Source: Neoceratodus forsteri | Taxonomy: Eukaryota > Chordata > Ceratodontiformes > Ceratodontidae | Direction of reading: 5' to 3' | DNA length: 64,000 nucleotides | Assembly (NCBI GenBank): GCA_016271365.2 | Contig: CM057453.1 | Coordinates: 502,919,001-502,983,000 of the forward strand | In this document: positions 30,880-41,284 of the stretch, in pieces | Layout of the letters: each line of letters opens with the position of its first letter | Numbering within the stretch: the stretch's first letter is position 1 | Notes under the pieces: generated by a model | Seen by the model: the letters and a program-made list of their open reading frames with translations, nothing else | Databases searched by the model: none | Told to the model about the DNA's origin: nothing | Program-made: the position numbers and the translations under genes

Positions 30880-33800
30880 ATACAGAGAAAGGTCTGTCTC
30901 TGGTGACAACACCATGATCTGTGGGAGGGTGAACACAGAGGAGGGGAATGAGATACATGAAAAGGAATCTAGAAAGGCTAGAGAAGTGGTCTGAGGTGTG
31001 GCAACTTAAAATCAATGTCAAGAAATTTAAGGTTATGCATATTTGTGGGAAAAACCCTGGAACTGATCATTGGAGGTGGTTTAGACTACTGAAGAAAGGG
31101 ATTTGTGAGTCATTACAAGCAACAACCTTAAGTTTTTAGCCCAGCACAACAAGGCATATGGGAGAGCGAGCAAAATGTTGGGGTGTACATGTAAGGGGTT
31201 CAGCAGCAGAAGAAAGGGGGAGATGATACTGCCTCTCAACAGGTCCGTTGCGAGACCGAACCTGGAGTAGTGTGCCCAGTTCTGAAGACCATGCCTGAGG
31301 AAGGACAGGGACCTGTTGGACAGGGTTCAGAGAAGGGTTACAAAAATGAGTCAGGGGCCGGGGGGAAGGGGCTGTATGAGGAGAGTGTGGAGAACCTGAA
31401 CATGTGCTCTCTCCAGGACAGAAGTGGGAAGGTGTAGGAGGAGAGTCTGGAGAACCTGAACATGTTCTCTCAACAGGACAGAAGTGGGAGGGTGTATGAG
31501 GGGGAGACTGGAGAACCTGAACATGCACTCCCTCCAGGACAGAAGTGGGAGGGTGTATGAGGGGAGTCTGGAGAACCTGAACATGTACTCTCTCCAGGAC
31601 AGAAGTGGGAGAGTGTATGAGGGGAGTCTGGAGAACCTGAACATGTACTCTCTCCAGGACAGAAGTGGGAGGGTATATGAGGAGTGTCTGGAGAACCTGA
31701 ACATGTACTCTCTCCACTACAGAAGTGGGAGGATGTATGAGGGGAGTTTAGAGAACCTGAACATGTACTCTCTCCAGGACAGAAGTGGGAGGGTGTATGA
31801 GGGGAGTCTGGAGAACCTGAACATGTACTCTCTCCAGGACAGAAGTGGGAGGGTATATGAGGAGTGTATGGAGAACCTGAACATGTACTCTCTCCAGGAC
31901 AGAAGTGGGAGGGTATATGAGGAGTGTATGGAGAACCTGAACATGTACTCTCTCCAGGACAGAAGTGGGAGGGTGTATGAGGGGAGTCCGGAGAACCTGA
32001 ACATGTACTCTCTCCAGGACAGAAGTGGGAGGGTGTATGAGGAGAGACTGGAGAACCTGAACACGTACTCTCTCCAGGACAGAAGTGGGAGGGTGTATGA
32101 GGGGAGGCTGGAGAACCTGAACACGTACTCTCTCCAGGACAGAAGTGGGAGGGTGTATGAGGAGAGACTGGAGAACCTGAACATGTACTCTCTTCCAGGA
32201 CAGAAGTGGGAGGGTGTATGAGGAGAGACTGGAGAACCTGAACATGTACTCTCTCCAGGACAGAGTGGGAGGTGTACAGGGAGCTGGAGGACCAGAACAT
32301 GCTCTCTCCAGGACAGAAGTGGGAGGGAGGTGAGGGAGAGTCTGGAGAACCTGGAACATGTACTCTCTCCAGGACAGAAGTGGGAGGGTGTAAGAGGGAG
32401 ACTGAGAACCTGGAATGCATTTTCCAGGACAGAAGTGGGAGGGAGTATGAGGAGAGTCTGGAGAACCTAAGCATGTACTCTCTCCAGGACAGAAGTGGGA
32501 GGGTGTATGAAGGGGAGGCTGAGAATCTGAACATGTACTCTCCCCAGGACAGAAGTGGGAGGGAGTATGAGGAGAGTCTGGAGAACCTAAGCATGTACTC
32601 TCTCCAGGACAGAAGTGGGAGGGTGTATGAAGGGGAGGCTGGAGAACCTGAACATGTACTCTCTCCAGGACAGAAGTGGGAGGGTGTACGAGGGGAGTCT
32701 GGAGAACCTGAACATGTACTTTCTCCAGGACAAAAGTGGGAAGGGATAGGAGGAGAGTCTGGAGAACCTGAACATGCACTCCCTCCAGGACAGAGGTGAG
32801 AGGGTGTATGAGGGGAGTTTAGAGAACCTGAACATGTACTCTCTCCAGGACAGAAGTGGGAAGGTGTAGGAGGAGAGTCTGGAGAACCTGAACATGTTCT
32901 TTCAACAGGACAGAAGTGGGAGGGTGTATGAGGGGAGTCTGGAGAACCTGAACATGTACTCTTTCCAGGACAGAAGTGGGAGAGTGTATGAGGGGAGTCT
33001 GGAGAACCTGAACATGTTCTCGCAACAGGACAGAAGTGGGAGGGTGTATGAGGGGAGTCTGGAGAACCTGAACATGTACTCTCTCCAGGACAGAAGTGGG
33101 AGGGTATATGAGGAGTGTCTGGAGAACCTGAACATGTACTCTCTCCAGGACAGAAGTGGGAGGGTGTACGAGGAGAGTCTGGAGAACCTGAACATGTACT
33201 CTCTCCAGGACAGAAGGGGGAGGGTGTACGATGAGAGTCTGGAGAACCTGAACATGTAAAGTGGGAGGGTGTATGAGGAGAGTCTGGAGAACCTGAACAT
33301 GTACTCTCTCCAGGACAGAAGTGGGAGGGCGTATGAGGAGAGTCTGGAGAACCTGAACATGTACTCTCTCCGGGACAGAAGTGGGAGGGCGTATGAGGAG
33401 AGTCTGGAGAACCTGAACATGTACTCTCTCCGGGACAGAAGTGGGAGGGCATATCAGGAGAGTCTGGAGAACCTGAACATGTACTCTCTCCAGGACAGAA
33501 GTGGGAGGGTGTATGAGGAGAGTCTGGAGAACCTGAACATGTACTCTCTCCAGGACAGAAGTGGGAGGGTGTATGAGGAGAGTCTGGAGAACCTGAACAT
33601 GTACTCTCTCCAGGACAGAAGTGGGAGGGTGTATGAGGAGAGTCTGGAGAACCTGGACATGTACTCTCTTCAGGACAGAAGTGGGAGGGTGTATGAGGAG
33701 AGTCTGGAGAACCGGAACATGTACTCTCTCCAGGACAGAAGTGGGAGGGTGTATGAGGAGAGTCTGGAGAACCTGAACATGTACTCTCTCCAGGACAGAT

Positions 33801-33958
33801 GTGGGAGGGGGGGACATGCTTGAGACCTGCAAGTTCTTGAGGTGGGGTAGTAGGGTAGACTGCAGGGATCTATTCACGAGGAATGAAAGTATAGGAACCA
33901 AGACATGGTGGCGGCTGGTGGTGGGGGAAAATTGAAAAGGGATGTTGGGAAATACTGT
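30880..33958 (+). mobile_element. CR1-like LINE reverse transcriptase with internal minisatellite
   Basis: SGDNTMICGRVNTEEGNE (about 30898, degenerate FADDT box) and LERLEKWSEVWQLKINVKKF KVMHICGKNPG (about 30965-31060) are CR1 polymerase blocks. They continue in shifted frames with REQNVGVYM-type sequence and QRRVTKM (about 31330), the expected C-terminal order. The protein then falls into a 60-bp array. After it, GDMLETCKFLR and VDCRDLFTRNESIGT (about 33810-33895) match GDLIETYK...VDxxxFFTLNES. The LINE is then cut by DIRS G and resumes at 39595. Confidence 0.85.
31373..33806 (+). repeat. 60-bp minisatellite derived from LINE coding sequence, ~40 copies
   Basis: The unit TGTATGAGGAGAGTCTGGAG AACCTGAACATGTACTCTCT CCAGGACAGAAGTGGGAGGG encodes VYEESLENLNMYSLQDRSGR. 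This matches the CR1 ORF2 segment YEERLxxLNLFSLExRRLRG that should stand exactly here between QRRVTKM and GDMLETCK. Units run in exact 60-nt register over long stretches, with a disturbed block at about 32190-32420 and a truncated unit near 33257. Long open frames on both strands are repeat artefacts. Confidence 0.95.
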
Positions 33959-34110
33959 TTCTAGGGACATGGATATGTTGTTCATCCACACTTATTGGCA
34001 GGTTCCTTGCCGCTTTAAATCTTGCCGGAAGGTCTTCAAGCTGGCTCCTCCCACCCAACCGGGTGGTAAAACTCTCGGCTCCGCCCCTTGACGCCAGATC
34101 TTCCTTACCA
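33958..34110 (+). repeat. DIRS G left inverted terminal repeat
   Basis: Inverted partner of 39425-39594: for example GGCTCCTCCCACCCAACCGG at 34042 against CCGGGTGGGTGGGAGGAACC at 39464, and AAATCTTGCCGGAAGGTCTT at 34017 against AAGACCTTCCGGCAAGATTT at 39490. Strong similarity to the ends of DIRS B. Confidence 0.9.
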
Positions 34111-34231
34111 CTTGGAAGCTCAGGTTCCTTCCTTAGCGCTCTACGTTTTCCACTGGTTCCTGGAAATTTCGGTCTTCTAAATCAATTGGAAGTTTTCTGA
34201 AACTTCGATCTTCTTCCTCTTCGCTGCGGCA

Positions 34232-36480
34232 ATGGCTCATTCGTTTTCTGGCTCTCGGAGGCGCCCGGCTAATTCCTCCAGAAAAGACCCGCACTCCACA
34301 TGCGTTTACTGCCTTGACTTGGATCATGATCCTCAACTGCGATTTTTGTTGTGCCCTCTCGGCCAGCTCTCTGGAGGACGCGCGCTTGCCCCTTGGGGCC
34401 GGCGGGAAATTTTCCTGCTCCGGAAAGTTCCTCGAGACTCCGTCGGCAGTGTCCGATCGGCTGTCTCGGCTGAGCAGCTGGGTCTTCTTTCCTCCGGGAG
34501 GGGAGGCTGCCCCTTCCTCTTCCTCGGTCGCGGCGCTCATCCCGCTCTCCTTGAGTTCTCCTCATGCAGCTTCATTCAAGGAGCTTCGCAGTCCCTTTCC
34601 TCGAAGGGAGAGGGATCTTCGGGACCTGCCTCTCGACCCAAGTCCAAGGAGTCGCAGGCTAAGTCCCTTCGTCGGCACTGGAAGGAGCAGGAGAGTTCCC
34701 CCTCCCCTGCCGGCCGATGTTCAACTACGGTCGAGGATGCGGCTCTGGCCGCTGGCCTCACGGTGTCCCCGTCAGGTCAGCCGGCCAGGACTCCTGTCGA
34801 CGTTGTTGAGTCTCTCGACCCGTCATTTGGACTGTCTTCTGCTAGAGCCGCCATCCCTTCGCCGGTTCCCCCGGCGGAGGCTGAGGTTCTGCCTGCACCT
34901 TTGGGTCCACAGACTTCGGCTCTTTCTTCTGAGCCGAGGGAGGAGCGGCGTGCCCCGCTCCTTCCCAGGCCCGCCCTCGGTTCCCCCTCGGATTCGGTTC
35001 TCTGTCTCGGTCCTCCTCTCGGTCTAGCCGCTCACGCTGACCTCGGCGTTCTCAGTCGGGGCACCGAGTCAAGTGGCATTGCCGTTCTTCCTCATCCCTC
35101 TCCTCAGATGAGGAGTGGCTTTGATGCCGATGGCGTCGACGTTATGAGGAGTTTGTGGCAGCAGCTGTTGTTGTCCGGGAATCAATCAGCCCGATTCATT
35201 CTCCGGCTGGTAACTGCCACCGATTAACCGACTCAACTGCTCGAGGGAGGCAGTCGGTGCCTTCTCCGGGGCTGGTTGCTCGTCTGATCCCTGCTGCCCC
35301 ACCGTCCTCGGTGGAACCCAGGCCGGGTCATGACCTGTCCTGCAGGTTATCTGTTCCCCTCACTCCCGCCCGTCCTCGGCGGACGAAGAGTGTCTCAGGC
35401 CTGAGGCAGCTTTTTGCAGACCCCTCGGAGCCTGAAATCAACTCCTCTATGTTCCCTTGTGGGGAGGACCCAGGGTCTTCTCCGGAACATTCCCACAGAC
35501 GACAGCCCATAAATCGCTTTGTGGGTTTCTCCAGCTCATCTCGGGAATTCACGGGATGCAGCTCGACCCTTCCAAACGGGCCCCTTACCCCCTTACGGAG
35601 ATTCTAGACCGAAGAGGTTCACCCTCGGAGGCCTTCCGAGTGGCTGAGGCCATTGTGGCCCGGCCTTGGAGCTCTGGCGGCGGCCTACTTCTTGCCCTGC
35701 GTCCTCGGCCAGGATGGCCAGGAAGTACTCTGTCCCTGTCGGTTCTCTGCCCGGTTTCTTGGAACACCCCTTGGTTGAAGGGTTAGTTACCGACTATGTT
35801 TTCCAGTGTTCTGGAAACGCTAGGGATGTGGATAGGCCCCCTGGCAAGGAGTCCAAAAGGATGGACTATGTCGGGCTAAAGGTTTACGCAGGCCCTCCCT
35901 AGGCCTCCATCAGGCCAGCTCGGCTGCACTGATGGCACATTTCTCCCACGCCCTTTTGGGCTCCCTGGACGAGGTCCTCCCTCATCTCCCGGCCGACCTG
36001 CGGACCACGGTCCGGCGGGTCCGGGATCAGGGTAGGGCGGTGGCGAAGCAGCAGCTCCAGACAGCTCTGGATCTAGGCGACTCCTGTGCCAGATCGGTGG
36101 CGGCCGCAGTGGCCATGCGCCGCAGGGCGTGGCTGAGGTTATCCTCCTTCTTTTTGGAAACCCAGCACGAGTTAGCGGACATCCCCTTCTTGGGGACTGA
36201 CCTTTTCGGCCCTGGAGTGGAGGGACACCTCCAGGGGTTCGAGAAGTCCGATGCCAGTCCAGACTTGGTCACTCCCGCCAGGAGGGACAAGGGCAGCCGA
36301 CAGCCTTTGCGTAAGCCCCTTTGCCCCCCGGTTCCTGTGGCTCGATCGGCCCGGCATGAGGGCCAGCAGGCATGCGCTGGGCGGCCTGACTCCAAACCAG
36401 CGTCTTCCTCTAAAAGGAAGCAGGGAGGTAAAGGCCTGAGAGCTCCCTCGGCCTCTTCCTCCCCCAAGCCTGCTCAGTGA
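34232..36480 (+). pseudogene. DIRS G gag-like ORF1 remnant
   Basis: A 331-codon frame (34232-35227) starts MAHSFSGSRRRPANSSRK and retains the DPHSTCVYCLDLDHD zinc-binding-like block, then becomes Ser/Pro-rich. Later frames contain PGKESKRMDYVGLKVYAG (about 35845) and, at 35932-36480, MAHFSHALLGSLDEVLPHLP through MRRRAWLRLSSFFLETQHEL to a basic tail ending SSSPKPAQ. The last part parallels MAHFSYALLGS...RRAWLRLSSFPVDTQHKL of DIRS B. GC content is high. Confidence 0.75.
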
Positions 36481-38219
36481 CAGGCTAGGGGCGCTGTCCC
36501 CGGCCCTGTCGCCCCTACCCGGGTTCCCCTGTGGGGGGACGGCTCTGCACCTCCTCCACTTGGTCCGCTTCCCGGATCTCTAAGGGTCGAGGAGGTGCTA
36601 AGGAAAACCCTGTCTCGGATTACGGACAAGTCCCACCCTCTCGAGCCGTTGCTCCCACGGGATCTTGGGGTCCACAGCCTCTTCTGCTGGCCCGCTGAGC
36701 CTGACTTGCCTGGCCCTCTAATTAGAGGTAATCAGGAAGGTTGCGGATCCTCCTTCTGACCCTGGGTTCGTGTCCAGGTTTCCCTGGTCTCATACGGATG
36801 GGGGGCTTGTGCCCCATTATTCTGCATGTCTGGATGGTTTCTCTGGCTTAGATATCCCATCCTTAGAACAGGCGTGTGGCTTCGCTCCTGGGCCTCCAGG
36901 ACGCGCTTACTCCTCGTTCCGTCCGTTTCCGGGTCGACTCCTCCTTTTCCTAGTGGGGGATCTCCTTACGAGTTCCAGGCCAGACCCTTCGGTCTCGGCC
37001 CAGCAGCTTTCTGTGGCATCGAGGGGCCCGGGCGTAACCCCACCCGGATGGCGGCCTGACTTCAGCCCTTTCCAGGCGGAAGGGGTCGATCCAGAGTTCT
37101 GGGTCTCAGGCGGGTCTCCTGTTATCGGAGCCACATTGGAACTCTTGCCTTAGCGGGTGATCCTTCTTTGGGACCAGGCTCGACTCTTGAGTCCGAGCTC
37201 GGCTCCCAGCGGACAGGGCTGAGGTTCTTCCTCCCTTACCTGGTCAGGTCTGACCGGGCAATTGCGCCCTGCCGGGACCTCCTGCTCCTCCTGGGCCTCG
37301 CGACAGCCGGCTCCAGCGTGGTCTGTTTCATGCATTCCCCTTGGGGGGACTGGCCAGCCAGCGGTCACAGTGCTGCGTTCCTTTGGACCAGTTCGTGACT
37401 ATGGCCCAGGAGTTAGGGAACGCTCTCCTTCGGACCGTTCCAATTCTTACAGGAGTACATCCTGTTCGTCCGCCACAAGCCGACGGTCTGCTCCGACCAA
37501 TACTTCTCGGATGGGTTGGGGTGCCCATCAAGGGGAATACAGAGTGCTCCGCCTCTGGTCCTCTTGGGAGTCCCGATGTCTTTTCTACCCGCTGGAGCTC
37601 ACGGCGGTCCGCTTGCTTGCACCGCTCGCTCCGTTTGTGCGGGGTCCAGTAGTTTAAGTCCAGACGGACAACACCACGACCATGTGCTACCCACCCCGCC
37701 AGGCTCGGACCAGCCCCTTGCATCTCGTAAGGAGGTTCTCCGTATTGGGTCTTTCACGCTGCTGGGAGGCGATTTCCTAGCCATTCAATGGTGGGAGCCT
37801 CCAGCACCCTGGCTGGTGCCCTAAGCCGGGCATAGGCTGTGCCTCACGTGTGGTCTTCCCTGCTGGAGGTAGCACAGGATGTTCTCCCTCCTTCCCTCCA
37901 GGGAGAATACGAGGCCGAGACTGTCTCATGCCCGCCCCCTCAGCAAGGTCTGCTGTAGGGGATGCCATCAAGGCCGCGGACCCTGGGCCTCTTCTACGCC
38001 TCTCCTCCATTTCCCTTGACACACGGGCAAGGCGAGGAGGGACTAGGCGCAGGCGATGCTGGTAGCCCCAGACTGGTTGGTCAGCTCTGGTATCCAACTC
38101 TCCTCAGTCTCAGCCCCAGGCTCCTGAGGCGGCTTCCATCCCACCCGGTCCTGATCTCTGTTTTCAGGGGAAGGTTTTCCATCTGGACCTTCAATCCCTG
38201 CACCTAAAGGCCTGGTCCC
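36481..38219 (+). pseudogene. DIRS G reverse transcriptase / RNase H remnant
   Basis: Strongly eroded. Surviving traces include RFPWSHTDGGLVPHYSACLD (36773), APCRDLLLLLGLATAG (about 37270), RMGWGAHQGEYRVLRL (about 37510, RNase H start) and YPLELTAVRLLAPLAP (about 37588). QTDNTTTMCY-type sequence is at about 37660 and SLAPGALSR-type sequence near 37800. No intact catalytic polymerase motif was found. Assignment rests on position and on similarity to B. Confidence 0.6.
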
Positions 38220-39231
38220 TGTGTGGTTAGGGGCCAGGCCTGGGGTCTTTCGGCAAGGTCCTCGACGTTTTCGAGGCATCCTGCCGGGAGTCGGCCAAAC
38301 ATGCTCGCCTTCAAATGCTAGAGTTCTCCATTTGATGTTGGGACAGGGCTGGGGCCCCCTCTCCCGTCCCTCAGCGAGCATTCCGGACCATCTGCGGTCC
38401 GTTCTTTTTGAACCAGGGCTTCGGACGACGACCCTCTGGGTGCATCTGTTGGTCATCCCTGTCTTCCGGGCGCGGGCCGGAAGGCAGTCGGTGGCGCAGA
38501 AAAGGTGGTCTGGCGCTTTTCTAGGCCTCAATCACACCTCCCCTTCGGGGAGAGTATCCCCATTTCTGTGGGATCTTCGCTGGTATGGGCTTAGCTCATG
38601 GGCAAGCCGTTTGAATCTTTGCACCGGTGCGAGTTTCCCCACCTGCTGTGGAAGGACACCTTCTTGGGACTACTCTGCCATCCAGAAGGAGTGGAGAGTT
38701 CCAGGCGCTACTTTGAATCTCCCTATCCGGTCTTCCACAGGGACAAGGTTGTCCTGCGCCCCACCCGAAGTTCCTTCCGTTGGCGGTGGCAGAGTTTTTT
38801 CCCTATCCGGATATTGCTTCTGCCGGGGTTCTCCCCATTCACGCCTCAGAGGCCGGTTTATAGGTTCTTTGGGACCCTATTTAAGCACCTTACCGGGGGC
38901 GTGAGGGCTGAGAAGTTGGAGGGTTCGCCAGCTGTTTGTCATCTAGCGCGCAGCACCTGGCAGACCTGCAGCCAAGTGGACGACGAGTGGGTGGGTCACC
39001 TCCTGCATAGGTCTCCGCTATAGGTGGGCGGGCATGGAGCCTCCCAGAGGGATAAGTGCTCATTTTACCCGCCCTTCCGCTGCATCGGTGGCTGCTTCTG
39101 AGGATACTCTGGTCCAGGATATCCGCAGGGCTTCTACCTGGAAGCAGGCTTACCATTTTCCCCTTCCACATCGACCTTGGGTCATGCCGGGATGTTGGTC
39201 GGGGCCTCGGTTCTCCAGTCTTTCTACCTAA
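38220..39231 (+). pseudogene. DIRS G tyrosine recombinase remnant
   Basis: MGKPFESLHRCEFPHLLWKD (38598) corresponds to LMGKPFKPVHKCELSHLSWK in B; VFHRDKVVLRPTRSSF follows at 38724. AHFTRPSAASVAASEDTL and IRRASTWKQAYHFPLPHRP (39060-39180) correspond to the H-x-x-R/Tyr region of B. The Tyr position reads Leu-Pro-His, so catalytic activity is lost as well as frame. Confidence 0.7.
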
Positions 39232-39284
39232 GTAGGGGGTGTGCGCCTTGCCTCCCTTCTCCCGGAGAACTGCTAGGAGTCTGC

Positions 39285-39594
39285 CAATTAGTGTGGATGA
39301 ACAACTTATCCATGTCCCTAGAAATACAGGTTACTCACCTGTAACAGGAGTTCTAGGAGTGGTATATGTTGTTCATCCACACGACCCACCTAGCCTCGAC
39401 GCACAACCTGGCTTCCAGCGGGCTAGATTTGGCGTCATGGGGTGGAGCCGAGAGTTTTACTACCCGGGTGGGTGGGAGGAACCAGCTTGAAGACCTTCCG
39501 GCAAGATTTAAAGTGGCAAGGGACCTGCCAATAAGTGTGGATGAACAATATATACCATTCCTAGAACTCCTGTTATAGGTGAGTAACCTGTATT
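39285..39594 (+). repeat. DIRS G internal complementary region and right ITR
   Basis: GTGTGGATGAACAACTTATC, CATGTCCCTAGAAATACAGG and TTACTCACCTGTAACAGGAG form the complementary region. The ITR proper runs from about 39395. GTGGATGAACAATATATACC repeats the same terminal module a second time near 39536, as in DIRS B. Confidence 0.9.
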
Positions 39595-39790
39595 TCACGG
39601 AGAGGGTGGTGAACACCTGGAATAGTCTGCCAAAGCCGGTGTTAGAAGACAAATCAGTGGCTGGTTTCAAACATGGATGGGATAGGCACACAGGGACAGT
39701 AAAACTTAAGGGAGGGTGGATGGCCAGCACGAGGAATGGGGCACTGGAAGAGCATGATGCCCTGTAATTCCAGTCTGACATCTGATCAGA
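39595..39790 (+). pseudogene. CR1-like LINE ORF2 C-terminus, continuing past DIRS G
   Basis: FTERVVNTWNSLPKPVLEDK, then VAGFKHGWDRHTGT, is the expected C-terminus (FTxRVVNxWNSLPEEVV...FKxxLDxHW) of the LINE interrupted at 33958. The preceding residues RDLFTRNES lie on the other side of DIRS G. A short 3' region follows to about 39790. Confidence 0.85.
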
Positions 39791-40043
39791 CAGATAAGAA
39801 ATGAGGATACTAAATAGACTGAGTTTTTATCTGTCATTAGAGTATGTGTATGTGTCTGTGATTGTTGAGGATTTTGAACATCTTGGAAACATTGTTAACT
39901 ATGGTTAACTTTTATGACGCATAAGATTTGTATTACATAGTACTACATATTTTGCTCTATATGTAAGATTACGTTAGATTCTAAGCAAAGGATTTAGAAC
40001 TTGACTTTTATATTTCTAGACTAGCAGTATATAATTGTGCATT
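39791..40043. other. Intron 3 sequence, nothing recognised
   Basis: AT-rich DNA between the LINE 3' end and a TTAA-flanked palindrome. Confidence 0.5.
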
Positions 40044-40488
40044 TTAAGCGCTCCTGATGCAGCTGAGACAACTTCGAAAAAATGTAATATTCAGGCATAA
40101 CTAGCTCATATTTTATATTTTATTCTGTAATTCTCACCCTTATTTCCTTATTACTGAGGGTATTTGCATGAATACAGTATCTTTGCCCTTTTAGCTCTGG
40201 CTGCCTGCCTACACCCGTCATCATAATTCTGTTTATGACATAAAAATATGTTGCTGTGGAGATAATTATGATGTCATAAACGGCACTGTGATGTCATGTG
40301 TAGAGAAGCAGCCAGATTAGATGTAGTCTAGGGAACAGAGATCTTGTTTTCATGCAACTGTTTTAAGTAATAAAGAAAATGGGGAATTAATTACTGAAAA
40401 TATATGAAGTAATAAAAAAAATGGGAAGGAGTTGAATATAAATCTTACTTTTTTCAAAGTTTTCCTAATGCTATCAGAGGCTCTTTAA
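40044..40488. mobile_element. TTAA-flanked palindromic MITE (445 bp)
   Basis: TTAA at 40044-40047 and 40485-40488. The arms pair over the whole length: TTAAGCGCTCCTGATGC against TTAAAGAGCCTCTGATAGC (reverse strand), ACTTCGAAAAAATGTAA against ACTTTGAAAAAAGTAAG, TTTGCATGAA against GTTGCATGAA, and CTGGCTGCCTGCCTACAC against CTGGCTGCTTCTCTACAC near the centre (about 40265). TTAA target use is typical of piggyBac and Kolobok-type elements; which one is not decidable. Confidence 0.75.
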
Positions 40489-40889
40489 AGGGACCATGTA
40501 ATCCTTTTTTGCATATATTAGTTGAAAACCTGCATTTTATAATTGCTTATTGTCTCTGTGTTGATGGTTGTTTTATCTTTTTAATTTCTTACTAAATCTG
40601 AAATGCATGCTAGTGGCGTAATGATACCCAACATTGATTTGTTTCAAATCCTTGATCTACTCTTATTGCATACTTCCTGAACATTAGAAATACCCCCAAA
40701 CACTGCAGCCACTTAAAATGCAACAGTCACCTCTCCTCTGACTGCATCGTAAGTGACTAGACAGTGTTGGGGGTGGTCCCAAGTCAAGGAAAGATGTAGT
40801 GGGTGTTGATCAAGGACTATAAACAACAAGAATTCCTGCTCCTCCCCCTCTTGCACCCTCCTTTTCTCTATCTCACCCTCTCCTTTCTG
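40489..40889. other. Intron 3; TTAAAGGGACC motif next to the palindrome
   Basis: TTAAAGGGACCATGTAATCC begins at the right TTAA of the palindrome and resembles the TTAAAGGGACACTGTCA motif at 25766. It may start a second TTAA-type element, but no right end was found. The rest is unassigned. Confidence 0.35.
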
Positions 40890-41271
40890 TCTAGATCTAC
40901 AACCATCCCCATGTTCGATAGTGCTCCAGTTCTCGTAGTGAGTCCGATCCAACTGCCAACTGCCTGCTCATTTGCAGAAGGCTTGCCTTGTAAACTCCAT
41001 CCCTGTCATGTTTAAGATATGAATTTAGTTAGGCCTGATTATCTTGGCACGCCTGCTACATACCGGAGGCACACTTTGTAAAATCTCTCTATAAACTTGT
41101 ATATAATTGCATATTGTGCACATTTTTGTATATAGTTGTATCATATGTTGTTATTTGTACCAGGACGGTTTGTATCTTCGTGTTGTCTCTCTGTACATGT
41201 TCCTCAGGACCTCCTTGTGAATGAGCTTGCTCAACGGAGTTATTCCTGTAATAAACTTGAACTTGAACTAG
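40890..41271 (+). mobile_element. LINE 3' tail
   Basis: It ends GTGAATGAGCTTGCTC, GGAGTTATTCCTGTAATAAA and a CTTGAACTTGAACTA repeat tail. The same end is present at 13870-13932, so this is the 3' UTR of a shared LINE family. The left boundary is a guess. It abuts the first recognisable part of DIRS H. Confidence 0.5.
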
Positions 41272-41284
41272 TTGCTTTACCAGA

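Larger units (their letters stand above)
33958..39594 (+). mobile_element. DIRS element G (complete, same family as B)
   Basis: Left terminus TTTCTAGGGACATGGATATG; right terminus ...GGTGAGTAACCTGTATTT. The internal complementary region (39295-39375) holds CATGTCCCTAGAAATACAGG, joining both termini in reverse complement. Order of parts: left ITR, GC-rich gag-like ORF1, RT/RH, recombinase, right ITR. It is inserted within the LINE that carries the 60-bp array; no target duplication is visible. Coding parts are more eroded than in B, but termini are very similar. Confidence 0.9.

Noticed and set aside
31470..33452. A 660-codon minus-strand frame (repeating SHFCPGESTCSGSPDSPHTP-like units)
   Set aside because: It is the reverse translation of the 60-bp minisatellite; the DNA repeat explains it fully and the biologically meaningful reading is the LINE frame on the + strand.
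28857..33806. CRISPR-like arrays
   Set aside because: Repeats are directly adjacent with no unique spacers, and the DNA is eukaryotic.
34314..35027. 237-codon frame overlapping the DIRS G gag remnant
   Set aside because: An alternate frame of GC-rich gag sequence; the zinc-binding-like block and family motifs lie in the other frames.
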